Below are positions 35,361 through 45,069 of a stretch of 64,000 nucleotides of DNA, in pieces. The stretch covers positions 3,564,148 through 3,628,147 of the forward strand of contig CP051228.1 of assembly GCA_017792345.1 (NCBI GenBank). The letters run 5' to 3'. The translations under genes were made by a program, and so were the position numbers. The stretch is from Mesoflavibacter sp. (GTDB lineage Bacteria; Pseudomonadota; Alphaproteobacteria; UBA8366; Aestuariispiraceae). The notes beneath the pieces were generated by a model. The model saw only the letters and a list, made by a program, of their open reading frames with translations, did no database searches and was not told the DNA's origin. How positions within the stretch are numbered: the stretch's first letter is position 1; each line of letters opens with the position of its first letter.

Positions 35361-35831
35361 ATGAGACCGTTACGCACCAAATCCGGCGCTTTGGCCCCCT
35401 TATTCGACCGCCTGACGGACGAGGATCCCGGCGTGCCGAACGAACCCGTCCCGCGGCGCTATCTCGACCTCGACGGGCTGGCGGAATCCGTTCAAAGAGA
35501 AATCCAGGTCTTGGTGAATACGCGGTGCGGCTGGGGCGAGTCCGAGATCGACTATGACCAGCGCGGGGTTCCGGATTTCGGTCTTGTCGACCTGTCCCAT
35601 CTTTTCACGGGGAATATTCAGGACCGAAAGAAGATCGCCCGCCACGTCGCCAGGACCATCGCCGCCTATGAACCGCGCCTGACCCAGGTCGCCGTTACGG
35701 TGGAGGCGATCCAGAAGGAAACAGGGCGGATCGAGTTGCGGGTGGAAGGCGGATTGCGGTTCGGCGATGCGATCGAACCGATTTCCTTCCCAGTACGTGT
35801 GGACGGCACCGCGAGTTCGGAAGGGGTTTAG
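35361..35831 (+). CDS. tssE: T6SS baseplate wedge protein (gp25-like)
   Basis: 156 residues of the GPW/gp25 lysozyme-like family: LFDRLTDEDPGVPNE at the N-terminus, LVNTRCGWGESEIDYDQRGVPDFGLVDLS in the middle, and IARTIAAYEPRLTQVAV-like helices. It forms the baseplate with TssF, TssG and TssK. GGAGG is upstream, and tssF starts three bases after its stop. Confidence 0.93.
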   Translation: MRPLRTKSGALAPLFDRLTDEDPGVPNEPVPRRYLDLDGLAESVQREIQVLVNTRCGWGESEIDYDQRGVPDFGLVDLSHLFTGNIQDRKKIARHVARTIAAYEPRLTQVAVTVEAIQKETGRIELRVEGGLRFGDAIEPISFPVRVDGTASSEGV

Positions 35832-35834
35832 GGC

Positions 35835-37649
35835 ATGGCGCGTGGAACACGCGACGACCTGCTGGGGCACTATCAGCGCGAATTGGGCTATCTGCGCCGC
35901 ATGGGGCAGGCCTTTGCCGAGACCTATCCCAAGATTGCCGCGCGTCTGGAATTCGGTGGAGCGGAATCGCCGGACCCGCATGTCGAACGGCTGATCGAGA
36001 GCTTCGCGTTTCTGACCGGGCGCATTCAGCAGAATATCGACGCGGAGTTTCCGCAGATCCCGCAGGCGCTGCTGGGCATCCTCTATCCTCAGTTTGTCGA
36101 TCCCGTGCCGTCCATGACCATCGCGCAGTTCAATGTCGACAGCGCGCGGGGCAAACTGACGGACGGATATGCGGTTCCCAAAGGGTCGGAGCTGTTCGCG
36201 ACCGCGCCCAATGGCATGACCTGCCGCATGCGCACGACCTATCCGGTCACCCTATGGCCGGTCCGGGTCAGCGAGGCCGCCATCGAATCGACGGATCGGT
36301 ATGATTTCCTGGACAGCCGGGTCGATGTGAATGCGGTGCTGCGTCTGCGCATCCGGACTGAGGCCGATGCCTTAAGCGCGCTGGGCATGGATCGCCTGCG
36401 GTTTCATCTGCATGCCGACCGCGTTCTCAGCGATGCGATCTACGAGCAGATTTTCGTCAACACCCGCGGCGTCGCCTTCATAGCGGACGGCAAGACACGG
36501 ACGCCGGTTCAAAGGCCACCCAGCGCGATCCAACCGGTCGGGTTCGAGCGGGATGAGGCCGTCATCGAAGTCCCGCCCCATGGCCAGCCGGCCTATCATC
36601 TGTTGCGGGAATACTTCACCTTCCCAGACAAGTTCCTGTATTTCGACGTTACGGGCCTGTCCGCCGCCGGGGCCGAGACCGAACTGGATATCCTGATCCT
36701 GCTCGATACCCCGCCGCCCAGCAGCGTGACGGTCGAGGCGGAGAATTTCCGCCTGTTCACGACCCCGGTCGTCAACCTGTTCCGCAAGACGTCGGAACCG
36801 ATCCGGATCGACGGGCGCGCGACGGAATACCGGCTGATCGGGGATCGCCGACGGGAGCTGACGACGGAAATCCATTCCATCCTGAGCGTCACCGCCAGCA
36901 ATCAGGAGGAGGCGGAGGCCTATCGGGTCGAGCCGTTCTTTTCCTTCAATCACGCCGCCCATGGCCGTAATGCACGGGCCTTCTGGTACGCGCGACGCGA
37001 CATGACCGGGCGGTCGGACATTCAGGGGACCGATCTCTATCTGTCTTTTGTCGATCTGGATTACCGGCCGGCCAAACCGGCGACGACGACGCTCTATGCC
37101 CATACCCTGTGCACCAATCGCGGCCTGGCGGAACAATTGCGGGCCGGTGCGGTGTTGCAGACGGAACTGGGCGCGCCTGTCTCGTCTATCACAGCGCTCT
37201 ACAAGCCGACCCCGCAGATCGAACCGCCGGTCGGGGGCGAGACGCTGTGGCGTCTGATTTCCCATCTGTCGCTGAACTACCTGTCACTGAGCCAGTTCGA
37301 CGGATCGCTGAAGGCGCTGCGCGAAATCCTGCGGCTCTACACCAACGACGCGGCGCCGGGGACGGAACAACAGATCAACGGAATCGTCGACATGAATTGC
37401 CGCCGCGCGGTTTCGCGTCTGGGCTCGGACGCCTGGCGCGGCTTTGCGCGCGGGGTCGAGGTGCATCTGACGATGGATGAGCGGGCCTATGTCGGGTCCA
37501 GCGCGATCCTGCTGGCCTCGGTCCTGGACCGGTTCCTGGGCCTCTACGCGTCGATCAATTCGTTTTCCAGGCTGGTCGTGCATTCGGTCCAGCGAGAGGG
37601 AGTGTGGAAGGAATGGCCGCCAAGGGCAGGCGATCAACACCTCCTCTGA
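35835..37649 (+). CDS. tssF: T6SS baseplate protein
   Basis: 604 residues with TssF landmarks: LLGHYQRELGYLRRMGQAFAETYPKIAARLE, the ESFAFLTGRIQQNIDAEFPQIPQALLGILYP block, and the HLSLNYLSLSQFDGSLKALREILRLY segment near the C-terminus. It is a cytoplasmic wedge subunit. Its 3' end overlaps tssG by 37 bases. Confidence 0.95.
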   Translation: MARGTRDDLLGHYQRELGYLRRMGQAFAETYPKIAARLEFGGAESPDPHVERLIESFAFLTGRIQQNIDAEFPQIPQALLGILYPQFVDPVPSMTIAQFNVDSARGKLTDGYAVPKGSELFATAPNGMTCRMRTTYPVTLWPVRVSEAAIESTDRYDFLDSRVDVNAVLRLRIRTEADALSALGMDRLRFHLHADRVLSDAIYEQIFVNTRGVAFIADGKTRTPVQRPPSAIQPVGFERDEAVIEVPPHGQPAYHLLREYFTFPDKFLYFDVTGLSAAGAETELDILILLDTPPPSSVTVEAENFRLFTTPVVNLFRKTSEPIRIDGRATEYRLIGDRRRELTTEIHSILSVTASNQEEAEAYRVEPFFSFNHAAHGRNARAFWYARRDMTGRSDIQGTDLYLSFVDLDYRPAKPATTTLYAHTLCTNRGLAEQLRAGAVLQTELGAPVSSITALYKPTPQIEPPVGGETLWRLISHLSLNYLSLSQFDGSLKALREILRLYTNDAAPGTEQQINGIVDMNCRRAVSRLGSDAWRGFARGVEVHLTMDERAYVGSSAILLASVLDRFLGLYASINSFSRLVVHSVQREGVWKEWPPRAGDQHLL

Positions 37650-38683
37650 TCGAGGAGCTGCGCAATCGGCCCTACCGCTTCGATTTCTATCAGGCGGTGC
37701 GGCTGGTCGAATTGGCGCATGGCGTCGGCATCGATCCGTCCTCGGGCAAGATTCCGCTGGGCGAGGGGCCGGATCCGCGCAAGGAGGCGGTGCGCTTCAC
37801 CGCCGACCCGTCACTGGCTTTCCCGCCCAGTGCGATCAAGGATTATCTGCCGCGCGATCCGGGCAAGCCGGACGATATGACGATCCGCTTCTTGGGATTG
37901 GCGGGCGCGATGGGGCCGCTGCCCCGACCGTTCACGGAGCGGCTTATCCGCCGTATTTCCAAGAAGGATACCGCCTGGCGCGCTTTCCTCGACATCTTCA
38001 ATCACAGACTGGCCTCGCTGATGGTGCGGGTGCGCAAGGCGCACCGCATCGGCTTGGACACCCATCCGCCGCATGAGACGTTGATTGCGAAGCTGCTGCG
38101 GTCCTTTATCGGATTGGGGACGCGCGGACTGCGTGACCGGATGGCGATCGACGATCGGGCATTGCTGCGTTATGCGGGACTGTTGGCGCACCGGCAACGC
38201 ACCGCCGTGGGGCTGGAACGCATGATGCAGGACTATTACGGCCTGCCTGTAAAAGCGCAGCAGTTCATCGGCGAATGGGTATCATTGGAGGCCGGCCAGG
38301 AAACCGTGCTGGGCGGCAAGGCGCAGGGCCTGTCGGGGCGCAACAACGCTCTAGGCACGCAGGCCTTTCTCGGCACCCGCTACTGGGATCAGCAATCCGG
38401 CCTGGAACTGCGCATCGGCCCATTGGACCGCGAGACGTTCGAAAGCTTCCTGCCCGGGGGACACCGGTACCGGCCCCTTTTGGCGTTGGTCATGTTCTAT
38501 GTCTCGCCGGAATACAATTTCACCGCCCGCCTGATTGCCGCGCCGGAGGCGGTGCCGGCGAGCCGTCTCGGTAGCGATTTGCGGCTCGGCTGGACAAGCT
38601 GGCTGCGCAGCGCGGATTCCGACGAGACGGATTCCCAGGTCTCGATCCGGATTCGCAGCAAACACGCATTGGAAACCACCTGA
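37613..38683 (+). CDS. tssG: T6SS baseplate protein
   Basis: 356 residues typical of TssG: LRNRPYRFDFYQAVRLVE at the N-terminus, AVRFTADPSLAFPPSAI, GLAGAMGPLPRPFTERLI, then FLDIFNHRLASLMVR and the CxxGYYGLPV-like DYYGLPVKAQQFIGEW. It forms wedge complexes with TssE and TssF. The ATG at 37613 is preferred to the GTG at 37604 because GGAAGGA is just upstream. It is separated from clpV by a FAD oxidoreductase gene. Confidence 0.94.
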   Translation: MAAKGRRSTPPLIEELRNRPYRFDFYQAVRLVELAHGVGIDPSSGKIPLGEGPDPRKEAVRFTADPSLAFPPSAIKDYLPRDPGKPDDMTIRFLGLAGAMGPLPRPFTERLIRRISKKDTAWRAFLDIFNHRLASLMVRVRKAHRIGLDTHPPHETLIAKLLRSFIGLGTRGLRDRMAIDDRALLRYAGLLAHRQRTAVGLERMMQDYYGLPVKAQQFIGEWVSLEAGQETVLGGKAQGLSGRNNALGTQAFLGTRYWDQQSGLELRIGPLDRETFESFLPGGHRYRPLLALVMFYVSPEYNFTARLIAAPEAVPASRLGSDLRLGWTSWLRSADSDETDSQVSIRIRSKHALETT

Positions 38684-38770
38684 TCACAATTCCTCGTCCC
38701 GTGGCGGTGCTTGCGATGGGCGCGGACTCCCGCCTATCGTAGCGCTCCTTTCAGAGATGCAGGTCCCGCC

Positions 38771-40096
38771 ATGTCGCCCCCCGTCGATCCGGTCACCCCG
38801 AACGAAACACTGCCCAAAGAAGTCGATGTCGTCGTCATAGGCGCCGGTATCGTTGGTGTTTCCGCAGCCTGGTTCCTGACCAAGCGCGGGCTGCGCGTCG
38901 CCCTGTGCGAGAAGGGTGTCGTCGGCGGAGAGCAGTCCTCGCGCAACTGGGGGTATTGCCGTCAGCAGGGGCGCGATCCCAAAGAACTGCCGCTGATCAT
39001 TGAATCGATGCGCATCTGGCGCGGAATCGACGCGGAAATCGGGGCAGAGACCGGCTTCGTTCAGACCGGCGTGATCTATGTCGCAAAGTCCGAAAAGGAC
39101 ATGGCGAGCTATGAGAAATGGCAGAGTCTGTCCGGCCAATACCAGTTGGACACCAAAGTCCTGAACCGGCAGGGCCTTTCCGATCTTCTGCCTAAAATGG
39201 AATCGGATTGGCCGGGGGCACTTTGGACACCGAGCGATGGCCGCGCCGAGCCGTCCCGCGCCGCGCCTGCGATCGCCAAGGCGGCGCAGCGGGAAGGGGC
39301 GGTGATCTTGACTGGTTGTGCGGTCCGGGGCCTGGAAACGAGCGGCGGCAAGGTGTCCGCCGTCGTGACCGAGAAGGGACGCATCAACTGCAGTGCGGTG
39401 GTGCTGGCCGGCGGTGCGTGGTCGTCCCTGTTCCTGCGACGGCACGGGATCGAATTCCCGCAATTGAAGGTCCGGTCCTCCGTGATGCGGACGACCGAAG
39501 GGCCCGAAGTGACGCCGGGCGGCCTATCGACCCCGGAATTCTCCATACGCCGCCGCAATGACGGGAAGTACACCCTGTCGCGCGGGTTCCATTCGACCTT
39601 CCATCTGGTGCCGGACGCTTTCCGCTGGTTCGGAAAGTTCTGGAACGCCTTCCTGGCTGAGCGGGGCAGTGTGAAACTGCGCCTGGACGGGGCCTTTTTG
39701 CGCGACCTGCGCGAGGATAAGGAATGGGCATTGGACAGCGAGACGCCGTTTGAGCGCAACCGGGTTCTGGACCCGCCCGCCGACCGGAGAATCCTGGATG
39801 CCGGTCTGGCCGATCTGCGCCGGCGCTTCCCTGTTTTGTCGGACCTTCAGGTTGAGGAATACTGGGCCGGGATGATCGATGTGACGCCGGACGCGGTCCC
39901 CTGTATCGCGCCGATCGAGGCCATGCCCGGACTGGTTCTGGCATCCGGTTTCTCCGGACATGGTTTCGGTATTGGCCCCGGGGCGGGCAAACTGGTTGCC
40001 GAGATGGTCAGCGGTGCGCCGACTTGCGTCGATCCGGCGCCGTTCGCCTATCAGCGCTTCTTTGACGGTTCCCGCCTCGCACCCGCCGAAGTATAG
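38771..40096 (+). CDS. FAD-binding oxidoreductase (DadA/DAO type) inside the T6SS block
   Basis: 441 residues with an N-terminal FAD-binding motif (VVVIGAGIVGVSAAWFLTKRGL), SSRNWGYCRQQGRDP and a C-terminal ASGFSGHGFGIGPGAGKLVAEMV typical of DAO-family amine or amino-acid oxidoreductases. The likely chemistry is oxidation of an amino acid or amine; the substrate is unknown. It is not a T6SS component and has no known link to secretion. It lies in the same direction between tssG and tssH, 87 bases after tssG, so it may be co-transcribed by chance of insertion. The start at 38771 gives the FAD motif a normal lead. Confidence 0.85.
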   Translation: MSPPVDPVTPNETLPKEVDVVVIGAGIVGVSAAWFLTKRGLRVALCEKGVVGGEQSSRNWGYCRQQGRDPKELPLIIESMRIWRGIDAEIGAETGFVQTGVIYVAKSEKDMASYEKWQSLSGQYQLDTKVLNRQGLSDLLPKMESDWPGALWTPSDGRAEPSRAAPAIAKAAQREGAVILTGCAVRGLETSGGKVSAVVTEKGRINCSAVVLAGGAWSSLFLRRHGIEFPQLKVRSSVMRTTEGPEVTPGGLSTPEFSIRRRNDGKYTLSRGFHSTFHLVPDAFRWFGKFWNAFLAERGSVKLRLDGAFLRDLREDKEWALDSETPFERNRVLDPPADRRILDAGLADLRRRFPVLSDLQVEEYWAGMIDVTPDAVPCIAPIEAMPGLVLASGFSGHGFGIGPGAGKLVAEMVSGAPTCVDPAPFAYQRFFDGSRLAPAEV

Positions 40097-40166
40097 CCAT
40101 TCCTTGCGCCGGAACTCGAATCGCGCCCGACTCCCTGACGAGACGGCGTGAGGAGAGCCTGGGCTG

Positions 40167-42836
40167 ATGAAGCTCGACGTCAGAACCTTGCTGGGAAAGC
40201 TGAACCCGGCCTGCAAGCGCGCGCTGGAGCAGGCGGCGAACTATTGCGTCCAGCAAACGAATTTCAATGTCGAAGTCGAACATGTTCTGCTGAAACTGCT
40301 GGAACAGACCGACACGGACGCGGTGCAGGCCCTGAAGGCCCATGGCGTCGACATTGCCGATCTGCTGGAGGATTTGCAGGTCTCGATCGACGGTTTCCGG
40401 CGCGGCAATACGCGCACGCCGTCCCTGTCGCCTCATATCAATGACCTGCTGCAGGAAGCCTGGGTCTTCTCGTCCCTGACATTGGGACAGAACGCCACCC
40501 GTTCTGCCGGATTGCTGCAGGCGGCACTGGACACCGAAACGATTCGCGGACCGCTGATCGACGGCGCGCCGTCCTTCGAAACCATCCCGCGCGATGGATT
40601 GCGCGATTCGTGGAATGAAATACTGCGGCATTCGCCGGAAGCCATGCCGACCTCTCTTGAGGCCAGCAAGGCCGATGCAAAGGCCGCGCGGGACCGCCGC
40701 AAGGAAGCCCGCCAGGCGCCCGCCGAACCGCCGAAACCGGCGGCGGAGGGCGGCGAAACGACGGCCGGCGAGGCCGACGCGCTCGATCTCTATACCGTCT
40801 CGTTGACGGATCAGGCTCTGGTCGGTGCCATCGACCCGATCGTCGGGCGTGACGGCGAGATCCGTCAGATGATCGACATTCTGATGCGGCGGCGCCAGAA
40901 CAATCCGATCCTGACCGGCGAGGCCGGGGTGGGGAAGACCGCCGTCGTAGAAGGCCTGGCCCAACGTCTGGCGGACGGCGACGTGCCGGAACCGTTGCGC
41001 GACGTCGACCTGCGCGTGCTGGATCTGGCCCTGCTGCAGGCTGGAGCCTCGATGAAGGGTGAGTTCGAGGAACGGCTGAAATCCGTGATCGACTCTGTCC
41101 GTTCGTCGACGCGGCCCATCGTCCTGTTTATCGACGAGGCGCATACCCTGATCGGTGCGGGCGGCGCGGCGGGGCAGGGCGATGCGGCAAACCTGCTGAA
41201 GCCGGCCCTGGCGCGCGGCGAGTTGCGGACAATCGCCGCGACGACCTGGGCGGAATACAAGAAATACATCGAAAAGGACCCGGCGCTGGCTCGCCGCTTC
41301 CAGGTCGTGAAAGTCGACGAGCCCGATGTCGAACGTGCCGTTGCGATGGTGCGTGGGCTGGCGCGTCGGCTGGAGGATCATCACAAGGTCCGCATTTTGG
41401 ACGAGGCCATCGCCGAGGCGGTGTCGCTGTCGGCCCGCTATATCGCCGGACGGCAATTGCCGGACAAGGCCATCGGCGTTCTGGACACCGCCTGCGCCCG
41501 CGTCGCGGTGGCGCAGGGCGACCGTCCGGCGGAGGTCGAGGCCGCGGCCCGGCGGGTGGAACGTCTTCAGGTCGAAATCGATATTCTGCGCCGCGAGCGC
41601 ATTCTGGAAGACGATCATGCGGAGCGCCTGGCTTCCCTGGAAGCGACGATGGCGGAGGCGGAGAAGGAACGTGACGACCTGACGTCGCGCTGGGAGGCGG
41701 AACGGGAAATCGCGGATGAGATGATCGCTGTTTTCGGCAAGAAGCTGGAAGGCGAACCGCCGGGACGGGCCTATGCCGATCTGCGCGACCGGCTGGTGGC
41801 GATGCAGGGCGAAACGCCCATGGTGCCGGTGGAGGTCAACGGCGATACCGTGGCCTCCGTGGTCGCGGGATGGACCGGCATTCCGGTCGGCCGGATGATG
41901 CGTGACGACATACAGGGTGTGATCGACCTGGAAGACCGCATGAAGGCGCGGATCGTCGGTCAGGACCACGCCCTGGATGTGATGGCGCGCCGGATCCGGA
42001 CCTACCGTGCCGGTCTGGATGATCCGGGCAAGCCGGTCGGCGTCTTCCTGTTTGCGGGGCCAAGCGGCGTCGGCAAGACGGAAACCGCCCTGACGCTGGC
42101 GGAGCTGCTGTATGGCGGCGAACGCAATCTGATCACCATCAACATGTCCGAATTTCAGGAGGCGCATACCGTCTCTGGCCTCAAGGGCGCGCCGCCAGGC
42201 TATGTCGGCTATGGCCAGGGCGGCGTGCTGACGGAGGCCGTGCGCCGCAACCCCTATTCCGTCGTGCTGCTGGACGAGGTCGAGAAAGCCCATCCCGACG
42301 TCATGGAGTTGTTCTTCCAGGTTTTCGATAAGGGCCAGATGGAAGACGGCGAGGGGATCGAGGTCGATTTCAAGAACACCGTCCTGATCCTGACCAGCAA
42401 TCTGGGCGACAAGGTCATCATGGACAGCGCTTTTTCCGGCGAGGATCTGTCGCTGGACGGGCTGGTCGCGAAGATCCGTCCGGACCTGTTGACGCGGTTC
42501 AAGCCGGCCTTCCTGGGCCGGCTGGTCATCGTGCCCTACCTGCCGTTGGGCCGGGAGGAGATCGCGAATATCGTCACCCTTAAGCTGGACAAGGTCGCGC
42601 GGCGTTTCCGCGAGAACAATGGCGCGGAGCTTGTCATCGATCCGGAGATCCCGGCGGCGATTGCAGCCCGGTCCGGCGAGGTGGAGAGCGGCGCGCGCGC
42701 CATCGACAATGTCGTGACCCAGAATCTTCTGCCGACACTGGCCCAGTCCGTTCTGGCGCGGATGGCGGAGGAAAAGCCGTTCGATAAGGCCATCGTCCGC
42801 CTGGACGGCGGCGGTTTCGCCGTTTCTTTCGAGTAA
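40167..42836 (+). CDS. tssH: T6SS sheath-disassembly AAA+ ATPase ClpV
   Basis: 889 residues with an N-domain, a first AAA module with Walker A at about residue 251 (GEAGVGKTAVVEGL), a middle coiled-coil region and a second AAA module with Walker A at about 631 (GPSGVGKTETALTL). VLFIDEAHTLIGAGG is the first Walker B. The N-domain and the LYTVSLTDQAL linker fit ClpV rather than ClpB. ClpV extracts TssB/TssC from contracted sheaths for reuse. It is followed by vgrG 45 bases later. Confidence 0.94.
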   Translation: MKLDVRTLLGKLNPACKRALEQAANYCVQQTNFNVEVEHVLLKLLEQTDTDAVQALKAHGVDIADLLEDLQVSIDGFRRGNTRTPSLSPHINDLLQEAWVFSSLTLGQNATRSAGLLQAALDTETIRGPLIDGAPSFETIPRDGLRDSWNEILRHSPEAMPTSLEASKADAKAARDRRKEARQAPAEPPKPAAEGGETTAGEADALDLYTVSLTDQALVGAIDPIVGRDGEIRQMIDILMRRRQNNPILTGEAGVGKTAVVEGLAQRLADGDVPEPLRDVDLRVLDLALLQAGASMKGEFEERLKSVIDSVRSSTRPIVLFIDEAHTLIGAGGAAGQGDAANLLKPALARGELRTIAATTWAEYKKYIEKDPALARRFQVVKVDEPDVERAVAMVRGLARRLEDHHKVRILDEAIAEAVSLSARYIAGRQLPDKAIGVLDTACARVAVAQGDRPAEVEAAARRVERLQVEIDILRRERILEDDHAERLASLEATMAEAEKERDDLTSRWEAEREIADEMIAVFGKKLEGEPPGRAYADLRDRLVAMQGETPMVPVEVNGDTVASVVAGWTGIPVGRMMRDDIQGVIDLEDRMKARIVGQDHALDVMARRIRTYRAGLDDPGKPVGVFLFAGPSGVGKTETALTLAELLYGGERNLITINMSEFQEAHTVSGLKGAPPGYVGYGQGGVLTEAVRRNPYSVVLLDEVEKAHPDVMELFFQVFDKGQMEDGEGIEVDFKNTVLILTSNLGDKVIMDSAFSGEDLSLDGLVAKIRPDLLTRFKPAFLGRLVIVPYLPLGREEIANIVTLKLDKVARRFRENNGAELVIDPEIPAAIAARSGEVESGARAIDNVVTQNLLPTLAQSVLARMAEEKPFDKAIVRLDGGGFAVSFE

Positions 42837-42881
42837 TCCCGATGCCGCGGTCTCGATGCGGTGCGGTCATGAGGTCCCGGA

Positions 42882-45065
42882 ATGGCTGATCCGATCGGCT
42901 TTACGCAGGAGAACCGCTATCTGTCGGTGACGACCCCCTTGGGCACCGACACCATGATTCTGCGCGCCATCCGCGGGACTGAGGGGCTGTCGACCCTGTT
43001 CCGGTATGAGCTGGAAATGATGTCCGAGGATCCGGAGGTCGATTTCGCCAGTATCGTCGGCCAGACAGTGACTGCGAAGATCGATATGTCGGACGGTGAA
43101 AGCGCCCGCTACTTCGACGGGATGGTCACGGAGTTCTCGCAGCACGATTCGGACCCGCGTTTCTGGACCTATCGCGCCGTCATCCGGCCGAAATTCTGGC
43201 TGGGTACGCGCAAGACGGATTGCCGCATTTTCCAGGACATGTCCGTGACCGACATTGCCGCCAAAGTGCTGGGAGAGATCGGCGTCACGAATTTCGCGGA
43301 TGAGACGACCTCGTCCTACACGGCGCGTACCTATTGCGTGCAGTATAACGAGACTGTCTTCGACTTCCTGAACCGTCTGTTCGAGGATGAAGGGATTTTC
43401 TATTACCACCGGCACGAGGACGGAAAGCACACGCTGGTCCTGGCCGACGATGCCGACGCCCATGCGCCCTGCGAAGGGTTCGATACGGCGACCTATCGCC
43501 CGACCGGCCAACAGGGGCGCGAGGACGAAGACGCGATCCTGCAGTTGTCCTATGCCGAACGGGTCGTCTCCGACCATTTCGCCACTGACGATTATAATTT
43601 CGAAACGCCGTCGACCGAACTGGCAACGACCGCGGACGGGGACGGTACCGGTTCGGATATGGAAGTCTATGAGTATCCGGGCGGCTATATGGCCAAAAGC
43701 GCCGGTGACGGCCGGGCCAATATCCGCGTTCAGGAGTTCGAAGCGCTGTCGAAATCGCTCGACGGCCGTTCTCAGATGAAATCCTTCACGGCGGGCTATT
43801 CCTTTTCGCTGATCTGGCATGGGCGGGAATCGCTGAACGACGAATACGTCCTGGGCGAACTGTCGATCCGGGCCGAGGAAGACCGCTATGAGAACACGTT
43901 CCGCGCCTTTCCCAAATCGCTGGCCTACCGGCCGGGCCGCCGCACTCGCATGCCCCGTATCCACGGCACGCAGACGGCCCTGGTAACCGGCAAGTCGGGG
44001 GAAGAGATATGGACCGACGAATTCGGCCGCGTGAAGGTCCAGTTCCACTGGGACCGCGAAGGCAAGAAGGACGAGAACACGTCCTGCTGGGTCCGCGTCG
44101 CCCAGGGCTGGGCGGGGAAAAGCTGGGGAAGCTGGTTTCTGCCGCGCATCGGGATGGAAGTTGTCGTGACCTTCCTGGAAGGCGACCCGGACCGGCCGCT
44201 GATCACCGGCTGCGTCTATAACGGCGAACAGGTCCAGCCCTATACGCTGCCGGACGACCAGACCAAGTTCACGATCAAATCCAACTCGTCCAAGGGCGGC
44301 GACGGGTTCAACGAATTCCGGTTCGAGGACAAGGCGGGTGAGGAAGAGGTCTACCTGCACGCCCAAAAGGACTGGAACAGCGTCGTCGAAAACGCGCGGA
44401 CCACGACGATCAACGAATCCGACGACACGCTGACGGTCGAAAAGGGCAATCGGACGTCCAAGATCAACACCGGGAATGAAGACCATTACGTCAAGGGCAC
44501 ACGGACGCTCAAGATCGACGGGGCGCAGGACCACACCACCGGCGACGGGTTCACTCACAAGGTCACCGGCGACTATTCGCTGACCGTGTCCGGCGACCTG
44601 ACCATTGATGTCGACGGCAACATCACGATCAAGGCCGGCAAGAACATCAGCGTGGAGGCAGGGCAGAGTATCGACACCTCCGCCGGGCAGAACATTTCCA
44701 ACGACGCCGCTATGAACATGGACAATTCGGCGGGTCAGAACATGACCAACACCGCCGGTATGAATATGGACAACAAGGCGGATATGAACCTGACAAACAA
44801 GGGCGGCATGAACGTCACGGACGACGCAGGCATGAAGCTGACCCTGAAATCCGGCATGAACACGGAATCGAAGGCGGGCATGTCGCTGAAGGAAGAAGGC
44901 GGGATGTCCATGGAAATGAAGGGCGGCATGAGCCTAAAGCAGGAGGGCGGCCTGTCCCTGACGGCGAAGGGCGGGTTGTCCGGCACCTATGAGGGCGGGT
45001 TGAACGGCACGCTGAAGGGCGGTGTGATGGCGATGCTGCAAGCCGCGATCGCGAAGCTGGGCTAG
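42882..45065 (+). CDS. vgrG: VgrG spike protein with a long repeat stalk
   Basis: 727 residues. The gp27-like base (SVTTPLGTDTMILRAIRGTEGLSTLFRYELEM) and the gp5-like OB region (VQFHWDREGKKDENTSCWVRVAQGWAGKSWGSWFLPRIGMEV) are complete. A beta-prism with GNRTSKINTGNEDHYVKG follows, and then 15 octapeptide repeats (residues 594-713). The end (GVMAMLQAAIAKLG) carries no catalytic domain, so it is a classical spike without a fused effector. It trimerises, carries a PAAR tip and punctures target cells. A MORN-repeat gene starts four bases downstream. Confidence 0.96.
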   Translation: MADPIGFTQENRYLSVTTPLGTDTMILRAIRGTEGLSTLFRYELEMMSEDPEVDFASIVGQTVTAKIDMSDGESARYFDGMVTEFSQHDSDPRFWTYRAVIRPKFWLGTRKTDCRIFQDMSVTDIAAKVLGEIGVTNFADETTSSYTARTYCVQYNETVFDFLNRLFEDEGIFYYHRHEDGKHTLVLADDADAHAPCEGFDTATYRPTGQQGREDEDAILQLSYAERVVSDHFATDDYNFETPSTELATTADGDGTGSDMEVYEYPGGYMAKSAGDGRANIRVQEFEALSKSLDGRSQMKSFTAGYSFSLIWHGRESLNDEYVLGELSIRAEEDRYENTFRAFPKSLAYRPGRRTRMPRIHGTQTALVTGKSGEEIWTDEFGRVKVQFHWDREGKKDENTSCWVRVAQGWAGKSWGSWFLPRIGMEVVVTFLEGDPDRPLITGCVYNGEQVQPYTLPDDQTKFTIKSNSSKGGDGFNEFRFEDKAGEEEVYLHAQKDWNSVVENARTTTINESDDTLTVEKGNRTSKINTGNEDHYVKGTRTLKIDGAQDHTTGDGFTHKVTGDYSLTVSGDLTIDVDGNITIKAGKNISVEAGQSIDTSAGQNISNDAAMNMDNSAGQNMTNTAGMNMDNKADMNLTNKGGMNVTDDAGMKLTLKSGMNTESKAGMSLKEEGGMSMEMKGGMSLKQEGGLSLTAKGGLSGTYEGGLNGTLKGGVMAMLQAAIAKLG
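44661..45020 (+). repeat. 15 in-frame octapeptide repeats of the VgrG stalk
   Basis: The 24-base unit encodes G-(Q/M/L)-(S/N)-(hydrophobic/polar)-x-x-x-(A/G). Examples are GQSIDTSA, GQNMTNTA, GMNMDNKA, GMSLKEEG, GLSLTAKG and GLNGTLKG. They build a triple-stranded beta-helix after trimerisation (family knowledge). The period is a multiple of three throughout, so it is coding, not a DNA satellite. Confidence 0.85.
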
Positions 45066-45069
45066 GCGC

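Noticed and set aside
40008-42293. 761-codon open frame antisense to clpV
   Set aside because: Shadow of tssH; low-information His/Arg/Gln-rich composition and no matching family.
42867-44558. 563-codon open frame antisense to vgrG
   Set aside because: Shadow of a confident VgrG; nothing recognisable in the frame.
44661-45020. Possible CRISPR array or DNA minisatellite
   Set aside because: The period is 24 bases, always in the vgrG frame, with no separate spacers, and encodes regular octapeptides.
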